From Dirofilaria immitis (lineage: Eukaryota > Nematoda > Chromadorea > Rhabditida > Onchocercidae): a DNA stretch of 64,000 nucleotides. Below are positions 37,801 to 50,400 of the stretch, one piece after another (the stretch's first letter is position 1; each line of letters begins with the position of its first letter). The position numbers and the translations under genes were made by a program. The stretch spans positions 5,068,501-5,132,500 of the forward strand of contig JAKNDB010000068.1 of NCBI GenBank assembly GCA_024305405.1, in the 5' to 3' direction. The notes beneath the pieces are model-generated. The model had not been told where the DNA came from, searched no databases, and saw nothing but the letters and a program-made list of their open reading frames with translations.

Positions 37801-40418
37801 CAATTACTATACTGAACCCAAGGCTATAGTTACATGCTTAAGCCCTGCATTATACATCAGTCTAACTGACAAACTCGTGACGCAAAGCTTTCCGAGTAAT
37901 CCTTTGCTAAAGGCCGGACCGCCAATTAGTATCCATAGAGAAAACTGGTTGGAAATTGGTGATGAATTCAAAATAATGTCTGATTTATAGAGCATTATGA
38001 CAGATACATGGAGCTACTTAGAAGTACTACCATTTTTCTATTAATTATACTTAAAAAGTAATTTAATGTTTCTTTGGCTATTATATTTAGTTTCCATAAA
38101 TTATTCGAAATTCGGGTTTTCCATGAAGAAAGCTATGCGAAAAAAATTTGATTTTAATTGATAAACTTAATAAAGGTTTTGCTAAATGCAGTTTTTTTAT
38201 ATTATAGGCATATCTTTTTTGAAAAAACGAAAATTTCGAATTACGGAAAAGCGATGAACGTTTGAGGACAATACCATTCGAAACACACCGTCCAACAGTG
38301 GACGAGCTACAGCGAACATGGTCAAGATTGAGTACGTTTTTGGTTTCCATTTCCCCGTTGCTCCCTTTTTTTATTTTTGATCAACCATATATTATGCCAT
38401 AGATATATAAAATTATTTATCTTCGAGTTGGAGTTGAGGATCTCTAAGCTGCAGACTTATTTTCCCAGTACATTTTGTAATATTTATTTATCCAAGATTG
38501 TTCAGAATATTGGAATGTTTTTATTGCTCTGTATTGAATCAACATTAAATAATAATTATTTGTGATATTAAATTGTGCATCATTAGAAATCTTTGTTGAT
38601 ATTGGTAATAAGGACATTAGTGAAATCTATGAATTTTTTTAAAGGCTATAATCAAATTAAATTTATAGAAATCATTCGCTCTCACGGATTATTGGCTGAT
38701 TTTAATGAAGAACAAAAAAGGCTTACAAAGTTACGTAAGAAGCAGAGAAAACTGGTTCGACGCAAAATATTAGGAGTAAAATATCCATCCAGTGAATCTT
38801 CTCCGGAATCAGATAATCATGATAATATTATTGATGAAATAAAGCAGCGGCAACCTGAATTGTTAATAAATATATCAAACGTGAACTTTTACTTTTATCC
38901 TATTTTATATTTACAGTAATCAAAAACTATTTCTCTAAAAAGTAAAAAGTGACGTATTCTGATAGCGAAAGTTTGTCGAGATTCTGCTAAAACAATAGGT
39001 TTTTGTCGTTTTTTGAGAATTATAGTTACTGTCTTTTACAAGAATATTTCCTCTTGTAAAAGTTTTCCTTTGTTTGGGTTTCTTTTTAATTTTCAAGTTA
39101 AGTGATGAAATTATTATCAGAATTTTTAAATAGAGATCTTATCATTTGCAGGAAGAAAAAACAAATTTAGAACAGCATGAAACAGTGGTGGATCTCCTGA
39201 GCAAAGCAAATAGCCAAGCTTTGTATGCTTGTATTCGTTTGAATTCGATCTCAAAATTACGCCAGCTTTTAGAAAACAGTAAAGACAAAAAGGAAGATTT
39301 CTTGAAATACATTCGAGAAATGAAGTTTCCACCAGTGTCTTCAACCTTTCTACACATTGTGGCGAGAAAAGGTGCAGTGGAAATTTTGGGAGTATGTATT
39401 GAAGTTATACTGATTTTTGTTTTTTGGCTGAAGTTTTTATCAATAGGAATAATAAATAATGTATGGCAAGATACCTTATACTTGTTTTTTTTTTGAAATA
39501 TATATAGAAGCAACATAATATGAGTATGATTTCCAGGAATTATTATTGTTAGGATGTGATCCAGCTATAAAAGACGATGATGGGAAAGTTCCTTATCAAG
39601 TATTTGTTTATTGTTCATTTAGGGATTTTATTAGCTTATCTATCAAAATATTCTGGAAAAAAGGCTCATCGCTGATTTTGAAACTTGTCATGTTAGGTTG
39701 CACAAAATCGAATTGTTCGTCAAGCGTTTAGTAAATTCCGATCTCAACATCCAGACGCATTCAACTGGAATGTGAGTCAAATACCAGAGTTGACAATAGT
39801 TAATGAAGAACAATTAACAAAGGAAGCGGAGAAGAAGCGAATCCAACGGGAAAAGAAGAAACAACGAGATAAAGCTAGAAAAGTTGCTCGACATCAAGAA
39901 AGAATAGAACAGGTAATAATTTTTGCATCCTTTTTTTTTTGGTGAAGTTTTCATATACCGGCAATTCCAAAGCAACTGGTCATATTTTTATTTCAGGAAC
40001 AACGTCAAAAATATTTAGAACTTTCCGATAGGGAAAAAAGAGCCCTTGCTGCAGAACGTCGGCTTGCTGTATCTTTACAACAATGTCGTCCAATTGTTGA
40101 AAATGATGGTAATCGTTGTTTCAAGGTTAGCTGCTGTTTGATAATGAAATCAGTTGACTAAAAACAGTCGTAATAGCTTGTGTTTTAATGCTTAAATTGG
40201 AATGTTTGACTGTTTTAATAAGTAATTGACAATTATAATACAATTATTTATATAATTGATAATTATAATACCATTATTGATCTCTTTCATCTATTTCTTT
40301 ATTTTAGTGCGGTGCAGTTTTGCCTCTCAAGCACTTTGAATACTGTGATAATCATTTCTGCTCACTTACATGCCTACAGCAACATCGACAAGAACATCCG
40401 CCTGATCTTATATCTTGA
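34868..40418 (+). CDS. vms-1: VMS1/ANKZF1, peptidyl-tRNA-releasing factor of ribosome quality control, one homopolymer frameshift
   Basis: Twelve exons: 34868-35009, 35319-35477, 35725-35941, 36402-36524, 37455-37562, 38208-38331, 38669-38880, 39152-39391, 39537-39599, 39697-39912, 39997-40125 and 40308-40418, about 614 residues. VMS1/ANKZF1 releases stalled nascent chains from 60S subunits. Order of parts: a C2H2 finger (CTVCKISIEKD then HYKSDWHRHN), the release-factor-like VLRF1 domain with GHFCGGIFKKHELVTHKSFH and the catalytic-loop glutamine in AKQGTTQSVSDGRG, a basic coil (LTKLRKKQRKLVRRK), ankyrin repeats (TFLHIVARKGAVEI, LLLGCDPAIKDDDG), a coiled VIM-like region rich in K/E/R, and a C-terminal zinc motif CGAVLPLKHFEYCDNHFC. 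Six A at 38222-38227 need a seventh to read FFEKNENFELRK. The fifth exon ends with a GC donor. An 18S rRNA fragment lies in the intron after exon 4. Confidence 0.93.
36619..36633. repeat. (TA)n microsatellite flanking the rRNA fragment on the left
   Basis: A short AT dinucleotide run ends directly at the left edge of the 18S-like sequence; a similar run starts at its right edge (about 36730-36753). Confidence 0.8.
36635..36730 (+). pseudogene. 18S rRNA fragment inserted in a vms-1 intron
   Basis: The stretch contains TTACCGAAAGGGT, ACCCCTTGAAA, GTGATTGGGATCGGGAATTG, CAATTATTCCCC and CCAGTAAGTG in the order and spacing of the conserved 3' part of eukaryotic 18S rRNA, just before the region around the universal decoding-site helix. 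Only about 95 bases are present, with a few internal losses and substitutions, so it cannot be a working rRNA gene. It is in the same orientation as vms-1 and is bounded on both sides by TA repeats, which suggests insertion at a microsatellite or strand-break repair capture. Confidence 0.85.
36730..36753. repeat. (TA)n microsatellite flanking the rRNA fragment on the right
   Basis: Alternating TA with a C interruption directly follows the 18S-like segment. Confidence 0.75.
37563..37564 (+). other. GC splice donor in vms-1
   Basis: Exon 5 ends CGCTAAG and the intron begins GCAATA. The next exon at 38208 continues in phase as RHIFFEK, matching ANKZF1. I see no GT donor nearby that keeps the frame. 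Confidence 0.65.
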
Positions 40419-41041
40419 CAGTTTATTTTATTGTCACTTAGTTGTCATTTTATTCTAAGTTGCTTTAATAAATTTTACCAGTCCGAAAAATTTTATTTGG
40501 CCGATGTTCATCACATAAGAAATGTATGTATTACATTCTGATTAATTAAACTCGAGTAATGGATGATTTATACCTAAAGAGTTCTATTCGATTGGGACAT
40601 TAGGAATTCAACCAATCAAAATTAGAAGTTTCTATCAAATTATTATCAGTAATTGATGATGTTTACATTTTTATGAAGCACAGAATTTTTTCCAGTAGAT
40701 AATAGAAATGGCATGTTTTATAATCAATATTACTATTTTAATTTGTTATCAGTTTTTACGGTTACTAGGTGACTAATAACTTTCGCATAATTTTTGGGAC
40801 CTATGAATCACTTTTGTTGAAATTATTATATTATATTATGAGAATCATAAAAAAATCTACGGATGCTTCTTTTTCGAGCAGTACTTCTTGGTTTTGACAT
40901 TCATTTGAAAGTCTAGCAAGTCATATTGTTGATTCAACATATTTCACATATTTGTTTTCCTAATTTTATTGTCGAGAATTTGAAATTTGCGAATATTTGT
41001 CATATTTTCTTTTGTTCAATCCAGAATTCTTTCTTTTTTGC
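40419..41041. other. Short intergenic gap between vms-1 and idi-1
   Basis: About 620 bases on a same-strand pair, containing the vms-1 polyadenylation signal. No exon is visible. Spacing allows, but does not prove, a shared transcript. Confidence 0.4.
40467..40472 (+). promoter_or_regulatory. Polyadenylation signal of vms-1
   Basis: AATAAA lies about 49 bases past the vms-1 stop codon. Confidence 0.6.
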
Positions 41042-43170
41042 ATGAATAAGTTTAGGATGTTATCGTTGGCTAAACTGTTAAAATCTGTGGATGCTAGGTA
41101 AGTGTTCCTTTTTTAAAGCCTTAATCTGATAGCTTTTCTTATTTATCAAGCATATAATATGGCAAGCAAAGAATTTTATCCGTAGTATTTTGCATTTGGT
41201 AAAATTGAATAAATAAGACGATTTTGCCTTTCTTTTAAAATTCGAGGATACAAAGTAATTAAAGGGATTGATAATTTTTGCATCACAAATATCGAATCAA
41301 AACGTAAATTTTCATTCAGCAGTGCTCTAAATGATTTTACTAAAAGCTTACATTCACGGTATCAAATTTTGAACTATTATCGATTTTGAAACAGCGCAAT
41401 ATAAGTATCCGTTTTAGTATTTTCGAATAATGTAGTAAAAGATGTTAGTGTTGACTACATTGAATTGTGTCTTACAGGATTTCACAAATTCGTGGTGTAC
41501 TTTTTTCATTTCTTTTTCTCAATTAACGATGCTATGTTTATGCAGGCCGAAGAAAGATAATTTATTCGAACCAGCGATATTAAATATGCAAAGTAATTAT
41601 TTAAATGAACAGTGTATCATTGTTGATGAAAATGATAATCCCTTACGTCCTGGATCGAAGCAGTTCTGTCATTCGGCTAAAACATGTAAGTTATTTTCAC
41701 AATAATATATTTTTTACAGGTAGATGGAAATTCGATACAGAAAGGAGTTATATTTCTAGGAATCCTAGAAATGTTGAATATTCAAGGATATTTCTCGAGG
41801 AAATATTTTAATATGAATTTTTCGTGAAATTCTTTGTGCTATTATTGGAAACAAATCTGCCGTTGCTTAGTATTCTAATGCAAATTGGTTTTATTATTTC
41901 TTTCATTCATTCGGACTTTTTATTTCGAATTATTTGATTTCTACTAACCAATATAAGCTTATAACTTCTGACTCTGTTAAAATTCGGGAGGTATATGTTG
42001 TCGCAAAAGAGGGAAGAAATATTAATTTTAACACTAACAGATGTTTGCTGAATCGAAAATATTCAGTGGATTAAAGAAATTCGTAAATAAGAATAATAAA
42101 TTAATGTCGATCGATATCATTTGTAATTTATTTTACAAATTTTATTTTTCCTTTTTCAGTAGCTCTGCATCGTGCGTTTAGTGTTTTTCTATTTACGGAA
42201 AACTGCGATATGATCCTGCAGAAGCGAGCCGCTCAGAAACTAACATTTCCATCAGTATGGACTAATGCATGTTGTAGTCATCCATTATGGAATGAATATG
42301 AAATGTGCACTGATAATAATGATATTGGAATTCGACGAGCTGCTAAAAGGAAATTATATCATGAATTAGGCATTGATTCTATTGACATTGAGCAAATGAA
42401 GGTAGGAAATATTAGAAATCTGTTTTCGAATAATTTTGGGTTTTTGAAATTTGGTATTGTTGTGTTATAATTAGGGAGAGTTTGCCCTAATCATATAGCG
42501 AAATTTTATGTTAAAATTAATTATGTATCATGTGACTTATTTGATTATAAACTTTCTGGAAAAGAATTAAGAGGTATTTTTATGAGGCTAAATGACAGTA
42601 TTTTGTTATTTCAGATTATGGGCCGTTTTTGTATAAAGCAATGTATGATGACAATTGGGGCGAATATGAAGTTGACTATGTTATTGTTTTGCGTGATTGT
42701 GACGTCAAGCAGATTAGGCCAAATCCGGAAGAAGTTGAATCAACAGCTGCCGTTTCATCAATGGAAGAGTTGAATGAAATCTTGAAAAGTGCAGTTTTAC
42801 ATTTTCTTGAATCTACACAATAATTATTCAGGAGCAATTCACTTTTTGCTTACGCTACATTTTATTGTATAATCGATACGCATCGGTGCAGGTGATTTCG
42901 TCATTTTTGTTTTCAATTAATAATTATTTCAAGGTTTTTGCCTTTCTTAATGCAGTTTGTTCAGATAATGAAATGTGATCCTTTCCATACCTTAATTTGT
43001 TCTTTCGAAAAAAATTTTTCTTTTCAATGTAATTCATTCCAGGTGGTGAAGTCCCATTCTCTCCATGGTTTAAATTATTCGTTCGAGAGAATTTTTTGCA
43101 AAACTGGTGGCATGATCTGAATCGTTTGGATGAATTAAGAAATTCTCAAACGATATATCGGCTAAACTGA
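41042..43170 (+). CDS. idi-1: Isopentenyl-diphosphate delta-isomerase (type I), one homopolymer frameshift
   Basis: Five exons: 41042-41097, 41546-41685, 42160-42401, 42615-42788 and 43043-43170, about 246 residues. The enzyme interconverts isopentenyl and dimethylallyl diphosphate in the mevalonate pathway, which supplies prenyl groups, dolichol and ubiquinone. Diagnostic parts: CIIVDENDNPL, LHRAFSVFLF, the active-site cysteine in WTNACCSHPLWNE, the Nudix-like RRAAKRKLYHELGI, the catalytic glutamate in NWGEYEVDYVIVLRD, and the C-terminal PFSPWFKLFVRENFLQNWWH. The N-terminal 18 residues are basic and hydrophobic and could target a peroxisome or mitochondrion; that is a guess. Five T at 42626-42630 need a sixth to read IMGRFLYKAMYDDN. 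The donor at 42789 (AAAA|GTGCAG) was chosen because it alone gives the phase of the last exon. Confidence 0.93.
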
Positions 43171-43746
43171 CATCATTTTAGCATCACATGTAGTTTTTCC
43201 ACAAAATCTTCCGTGGATCAGTCAATCATGGTGATAAAATATTTGCTACATAAGGCATTCATAATAGATTTTTGCGGAAAATGTGTAAAAACGTAAATGT
43301 CTTCAATTTTATTGAGAGTATTTTTGACTATTGCTTTCGGGCGAATAAAAAAATAAAGAGTTCGTGGATTGATATTTTGTTATTATCGTACAAAAGTGCG
43401 GAAAATTTTTTCTTTAATTTTTGCAGCCATCTATTCATGTAATATTTATTATTGGTTGCTTTTATTTATTTATTTGCGTTCGTATGATTTCCTTCTTGCT
43501 TCGGTGGATGAATTTTCTTGAATTATAATCGTCAGCACTATGAGACATTGAGAATTAAAAGTAGAGGGAGAAAACAATGTATTAAATTTCGTATTATTAA
43601 TATTCAAATTTCGTATTATTAATAAACAATGTATTAATATTCTTATAATTTATAATTTCGAGGCAGTATGAGACTATTGATAACTTGAGGAATGAATAAA
43701 TAAAATGGGCAAATATTACTAACATCTACTTATATTAGGATTTACA

Positions 43747-43856
43747 CGTTTTGGCTATTTGCTTATGTGAAATATATTTTTAACCATCTGAATTTAATAC
43801 GCGTTTTGGCTATTTGCGTTTATGTAAAATATATTTTTAATCATTTGAATTTAATA
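43747..43856. repeat. Imperfect tandem duplication, 55-base unit
   Basis: CGTTTTGGCTATTTGC recurs exactly 55 bases later (43747 and 43802) and the rest of the unit, ending in GAATTTAATA, matches with a few differences. It lies directly upstream of the signal peptidase gene. Confidence 0.85.
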
Positions 43857-43872
43857 TGTGTTTTAAAGTAAT

Positions 43873-43877
43873 CTTAG
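43873..43877 (+). promoter_or_regulatory. Candidate spliced-leader acceptor for the signal peptidase gene
   Basis: An acceptor-like CTTAG ends five bases before the ATG, a distance typical of nematode trans-splicing. Confidence 0.4.
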
Positions 43878-43882
43878 ACGTG

Positions 43883-45435
43883 ATGCATACGGTTTGGGCA
43901 CGTGCCAATGCAATTTTCGCCTTCATGCTTTCTGTCCTATCAGCATTAACATTTTGCGTTTTCTTATCCACCGTTTGGTTACCAAATTCAGCACCGGTTA
44001 CTTTATCGGCAAATAATGTCCGAGTGTAAGTTTCTTACTCTTCTTGATGCTTAAATCTATAACTAGAACTGATTGAATAGTTGCGGCATATTTAGATTAG
44101 ATTGTGTAATATATTCAATACATATATATATATATATATTTTATTTAAATATTAAAAATATCATGTACTATTTTATTCATGAATTGTCACTCACTCTCTC
44201 TATCTCTCTGACAGTTCACATTATTACTTCACATTCCTAATTTTTATTTTAGTGTTTATGAGTAAAAATCTATAGAATACCTTATAAAATTGGGAAATCA
44301 CAAATTATTTGCATTTTAATTTTCCAAAATTGCTAATTTTTGAAGAATACTGAAGGGCTTTTTAGAAAGAATTTCGTAGATTATGCATCAGAAGGTTCAC
44401 GAAGTGATGTAGTAATGGCAGAGTTAAATATAAAAGTTGATGTTGCTCCGATATTTAATTGGAATGTGAAAGAGATTTTTTATTTCTGGTAGCAGAGTAT
44501 AGTACACCAAAAGCGGCTGTAAATCAGGTAATTTTTTCTCCTCATAAAGTCGTTTCAAATAGTATTCTGAGTTTTGAATTTGAAAGAAATGGAAATTTTC
44601 TGCGGTACAGTCGTCTTATCTATTACTGACCTTTTTATTTAAATTCTTCGATAAGCATCAGGAAAAGTTTAAGAAGTAGTGGGAGATAAAAAATAGCGGG
44701 AGCAAATGCTATATGAGATTCAAGAGAGACTCGGATAGGTATATGATTGATAAATATTGATTGGAATTTGTATTTAAATCAGTAAAGGCTTATTTGATAG
44801 AAAAAGAGAGTAATAAGGAATCTACGGCGGTATTTACACATCTCTGAGTTTAACCGTGCTATAGATCTTACAGTTCCTTTTTTTTTGTATTACCATTAGT
44901 TCCTATGTAAAAATATGCCAATAAAAAGAAATTACTGATTAGATCTGAGAAATAAATTAGATCTGAGAAAGCAACAATTCAAAAGTGTTCATACCGTTAC
45001 GGAGTTTGGAAAAAAGAATGCATAAGATTGAGGATATACAGTAAGCATCTGTTGTAAAGCTGAGGATGTTGGTATGAAATCGAGAAAAATATAACTTTAA
45101 AATGAATTATATAATTCAAAAATTTTTAGGATAACCATGTTATGGACTTTTTAGTTGTAGATGTGGCTAAACCCAAAATTCTCCACATATAGTAATTGCA
45201 GATTGTACTTTGGGATAAAATCTTGAGACGTGGCGAGTGGTCTATGATACATGAGGAAAGTATTACACCGAAATATTATTTTATGGATGATGGTACCAAT
45301 TTATTAAATCACAAGAATGTGACACTTGTAATGAGATGGAATGTGGTGCCGAACGCAGGTTATCTGGCAATGGCACAAGGTGAAGGACAATACCGAATCG
45401 AATTTCCATCCGATTATTACACCGGCCGATTTTAG
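43883..45435 (+). CDS. spcs-3: Signal peptidase complex subunit 3 (SPC22/23), one homopolymer frameshift
   Basis: Three exons, 43883-44025, 44366-44527 and 45202-45435, about 179 residues (human 180). SPC3 is a single-pass ER membrane protein with a lumenal domain that supports signal peptide cleavage. The N-terminus MHTVWARANAIFAFMLSVLS carries the membrane segment (residues about 10-32). The lumenal part shows PIFNWNVKEIF, VAEYSTPKAAVNQIVLWDKI, YYFMDDGTNL and NVTLVMRWNVVPNAG, all family signatures. Six T at 44476-44481 need a seventh to run from VKEIF into LFLVAEYS; as written a stop follows within three codons. A polyadenylation signal sits at 45611-45616. Start choice is firm because the N-terminus aligns with the family from residue 1. 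Confidence 0.94.
44119..44139. repeat. (TA)n microsatellite
   Basis: A run of alternating TA lies in the first intron of the signal peptidase gene. Confidence 0.85.
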
Positions 45436-47415
45436 GAGATATAATAATGCTAACACTTTGTTTCAAATTTTTTGTCTGTGATTATTGTTTTGTTACTTTC
45501 TCTTGTGTTATATTATTTTCAGATATTCAAATCTTAAATCATTTCATCATTGGTACATCTGTATCCATAATGAAATGGTTAACATCTGTATCCATAATGA
45601 AATGGTTAAAAATAAATTATCTGGAAATCTGTCTGCCAACTATCGATCCGCTTACTTGACCATTCCTGACTATGCCTCTTTTCCTTTTTAATTTCAAAGT
45701 AAAGAAATAGTTAAATACATTTTATGCATATTTTTCTCTTCTTTTGGAGAAAGAAGAACATTTTTGCTTTTAATGGTTAAATTAACGAAATGTGACGCTT
45801 CCGAGTAATGTTCCAATGTGATTGTTGTTTCAAATGTTTTATTTTGATAAGATAATAATGCACTTCCATTTTTTCGTAAGTTTATCAGGGAATTCTATCA
45901 TTTCCCTTTCTTGGCTTCCATTTAATTCAATTAGATGGAAGCCGGTTGCTGTTTCTGCATGCTTGAAAGAATTTCAATGATTTTTCGTGAAATGAATTAC
46001 AATTATTTTTTTCGATTTTGCACTGCTCCATAAATATCCAGTTCTTTATTTATTCTTAAATAAACTTAAATGGGATTTAACTTTTCAATGCAAAATATAT
46101 TCTACGAATAAACGAAGTACAAATATGGTCTGTACTGCATATTTTATGGTGTATAAGTCAGGAAAGAAAGGAAAAGGTTGTATACTTTTATGTTCACAGA
46201 CAGATTATGGGCCAACCCTGTTTCCTAATAACTAAGGTATCACCATGGAGCCTTGGCCCTACCAATAAAGGATCACTAAGGCTAAGGAGATGAAGCTTAT
46301 AAATTCAGTGATATAAAATTATGTGGTTGCTAACGCATTTTCTCATCGATTCTTCACTAAATTTATAGTAACCTTGCCCGGTTGGTATTTTACGGTGTAT
46401 GCTTTATTATGTGTCGTAAATTTTCATTCTAACAGAAATTAAATATCAAGGGATGCTTTTCGTTCAAAGTGTATGACATTTACTAAGCATAGTTATAGTT
46501 ATTGGATAATAGTAGCCTTTTGTAGTCTTGTCAAATATGCTATACCGTATCTTCCATTTATTTTATTCATGTAAATTTAGAATTTACCAATTCATTCGAT
46601 TGTTGGCCGAATCACCATACCTCAAATATTAATATATATGTAAAAATAAATAATAATAATAATATTACCGTACATCAAACATTACTATAGACTTATCTTC
46701 TCATGACCGTTCATGAGACATTTCTTCTTCGAGACTAGGAAAACAAAGATGCATAATGTTACTTTACGTAAGTAACATATTTAATTTGATATTTAGAATA
46801 AAGTTGTGTGAAGGTTCTGATTGTGATTCAACCGGTCACGGGCGAGAATTTCACATAACATTATGTCAGAAAATCTTTATGAAGCGCATGAATGAAATGT
46901 TTAATTTTTATAGTGATGATTATTCGACATGAAGTTATTTGAAAGGTGAGATCTAAGAGTGGGAAGATCAAAAATCAAGAGCTAAAGATAATTACAAATA
47001 GCGAAAGCAAATTTCTGCGCTGATACAGTCGATCAATTATTGTCCTTAACTATGGTTTGCATTTTTCATCTTTTTCTCTCCCTCTTTTTCTCATACAATT
47101 TAAAATAAATTATAAGTTGAAAACACGTTATATACATGATGACATCACATGAAATTTTCTAATCCACATTTACTGAACATTACCATATAAGTTGAAAAAC
47201 CGTTGAAATTTCTACAATTCCATCTTTATCACAAATATGTAGTGAATGAAGACGCTGCAGTTAGCTTGTACATATTCATAAATTTTTTAGTTTTATATTC
47301 ACTTAACATTAGATTTTTTATTGTTATGTTCATTGTTATTGTACTTGAAGTATGCATGAAAAAATATGATAAGGTATCAAATTATGTTTTCGCAACATCG
47401 ATTAATTTATTTTAG
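45436..47415. other. Long gap upstream of usp-46
   Basis: Nearly 2 kb. It holds the signal peptidase 3' end, a 27-base tandem duplication and presumably the usp-46 promoter and its first exon, which should encode only the initiator methionine or a short lead. I could not fix that exon. A less A/T-rich patch at 46195-46300 contains AGCCTTGG and, about 25 bases later, CTAAGGCT, a weak inverted pairing with no RNA gene that I recognise. Confidence 0.45.
45555..45608. repeat. Exact tandem duplication, 27-base unit
   Basis: ACATCTGTATCCATAATGAA and the seven following bases occur twice head to tail, at 45555 and 45582. It lies about 120 bases past the signal peptidase stop codon. Confidence 0.9.
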
Positions 47416-50400
47416 GGTGCGAACTCTTCATCACAACTGGAAAAAGAAATCGGTTCGGATCACTTACTAAGCAATGAACATTTCTATGGATTAGTCAATG
47501 TTTGTACTAAAATTATTTCCGCAGGAAAAAACTTAAAAGAATGCTATTTAAAGTTTTTAATTAAATTAGTTGGAAAGGAATTATTTTAAATTGAGTAGTT
47601 TGTGAGCATCCCTTCCTATATTAATCCGGAATTTAAACTCGCGACAGATTTATTATTTACTTGCATGTTTGTTTTTCTACCTACTTGTTTATTTTAGTTC
47701 GGAAACACCTGTTATTGCAACTCGGTCATTCAGGCGCTTTATTTTTGTCGTCCATTCCGTGAAAAAATTTTGCAATATAAGCAACAGTTGAAGAAATCAT
47801 ACGACAAGGAATCAGGTTGTATGATATGACTACCATTTCACTAGAAATTAAAGAAAATTTAAAGAAATATTTTCTAGCGATTTAATATCCATTGTAATCT
47901 ACACATATCCACACACTTTTTTTGAAGTTTTGGCTTATAAAAACTTAAATTAAATCCTCAATAAAATTTACTAATTCTGTTGAGGATATTGTTTCATGAA
48001 CTTTTCTATTTCTTCAATTCCACTGATTTCAGGAAGAGAAAAGGAAAATTTATTGACTTGTCTTGCTGATCTTTTCCACAATATAGCAACACAAAAGAAA
48101 CGAGTAGGCACGATTGCACCAAAAAGATTTATTACTAAATTGAAGAAAGAAAATGGCAAGTACACGACATATGTTTTTATTCATTGTTGTTCCCTAACGA
48201 AATAAATCATTGCCAATTACCAGTAATAAACTATGCTACAGAAAAAAATCACTCCTTTTTCTAAATCATAATAGGATAAAAGAATCATTCATTCCTGTAC
48301 ATCATATTTTTTAAGAGAAATTGGGTTTCTTTATTTTCCGAGAAAATTAGAGTTTCTGTTTTTGAAATTAATAAACTTAGAAAAATTTATGCTTCATTGT
48401 GAACCTAATGTTCAATATTAATTTCAACATGAGGTTGAAATTGTACTGAAATTGTCTTTTCAAGAAGCAAAGAATTGTTTGGTTTTCTGTTAACACTTAA
48501 AATAATAAAGACTATTTTTTGCTAGCGATTGATACTTTTCGGAAGAAACAGAAGATTTTACAATTTTGCGAAAGTTTAGGAGGAATTATAAATTAAGTGT
48601 ATATTATTTCAGGCATATTTGATAATTTCTCGCAGCAAGATGCTCATGAATTTCTGAACTATTTATTAAATACAATATCAGAAACGCTTGCTGAAGAGAA
48701 AAAGGCAGAAAAGGTGGAAAAAATGCTGCGTACAAATGGGGTAACAAAAAGGTCCCAATATTATACCGTATGAACCATTAGCATACTGTCAACCAAGGTA
48801 AATTACTTGTAACTTCTCATGTTTAATCTTCAATTTAATTTTAAGATATGTGTGTGATATTTAGTTATCAAAATAGTAATAAACGAAAATATGTCTTGCA
48901 AACGAATTTATATTTTGCATACTTAGCAATAAGAGTTAACAAACGACGTTATTACTCAGCTTTTGATATTGTTACTGTTGCTATATTGTCCATCTTCATT
49001 TTTCAAGTTATTTTAAATTAACTAATTTGAATTTTAGTGGCTCAAAAAGTGACACTACATGGATTCAAGAAATTTTTCAAGGAACTTTAACTAATGAAAC
49101 ACGTTGCCTTAACTGTGAAACTGTTCGTTATTTCTTGTATTAATTTGAAACTTTCTGCTATTGCTTAAATTTTTTGAGGAAAACATCAAATTTGTCAGTT
49201 CTGAAAAAGAGAAAATTATTGTATAGTTCTCAATATTTATAACCTATCAGACATGAAATACGTCCATTAATGTTTTAATTACTGCTGTAGAAATCATGAA
49301 ATGCTATATAAATCAATAATTTTTACTAATAGATAGTGTTAGATGCTCAATATGCTTTCAGAGAAAAGATCCTTTTTTGATTTACAGGTATCAAGTAAGG
49401 ATGAAGATTTTTGGATTTAAGCGTTGACGTTGAGCAAAATGCATCAATTACCCATTGTTTACGTGTTTTTTCCGATATGGAAACATTACAAGGGAGCAGA
49501 AATATTATTGCGAAAACTGCTGTTCAAAGCATGAAGTATTGTTCTCTTTTGATCTTTTCCCTTTTTATTTAATGGATTCCAATGTGAAAATTCTGTTATT
49601 TATATCTCCTTTTGTGTTTATGGCAATGTTTATAAGCTATAAAAGGAATTTCAAAATTTTATAGGCTCAAAAACGTATGCGTATCAAAAATTGCCGCAGA
49701 TGTTGGCATTGCATCTGAAACGATTTAAATATGTGGAACAAATGAATCGCCATACAAAGTTATCATATCGAGTATTATTCCCACTCGAATTACGTCTTTT
49801 AATGTGGTAATTATATTTGAGTTTATTTTTTCTTCTTACATATTAAAAAGTAACAACGAAGAAAGCAGTAGCGGGCTGAAGGATTCTTTAAAGTTTTTAG
49901 CTTGAACTTATGCTTTTCATTCTCTCTTATTAGTTCCTATTTCACGCTAATATCACTGATCCTAAGAAAAAGTGTATGGGAATCCATGGTAAAGAAGCGA
50001 TATAAAAACATAAAAGCATTGATAACAAATCAAATGTTTCGAACTTATGTTTTAGGGAAAATATGACTTAGATTGAGAAATTGTGTTTAAGAAATTAAGG
50101 CCAAACTCATGTAAGATGTGGGGATAAATACATTTAATGGTTCTCTAATGATGTCAGCATGTTCCAAAAGATGAAATAATTGTAGTGATAAATAATGTCA
50201 GTATCAGAATCTTTGAGGTTTCATCCCTCAGAATTTTTTGAAATTTTGTCTTTTTTACTTTATTGCTTAGTTTTTGTTCAGAGTGACGATGCGGTAAACA
50301 GAGATCGTTTATATGATTTATGCGCAGTGGTAGTACATTGTGGTTCTACGCCAAATCGTGGTCATTATATTACACTTGTAAAGTCGCATAATTTCTGGCT

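Larger units (their letters stand above)
43171..43882. other. Short intergenic gap between idi-1 and the signal peptidase gene
   Basis: About 710 bases on a same-strand pair. It contains two AATAAA signals (43344-43349 and 43352-43357) for idi-1, a 55-base tandem duplication at 43747-43856 and an acceptor-like CTTAG just before the next ATG. Confidence 0.45.

Noticed and set aside
39142..39516. Minus-strand open frame of 124 residues
   Set aside because: It is the antisense shadow of vms-1 exon 8, which reads ankyrin sequence on the plus strand.
46195..46300. Possible structured RNA upstream of usp-46
   Set aside because: Only one short inverted pairing was visible, with no tRNA, snRNA or spliced-leader features.
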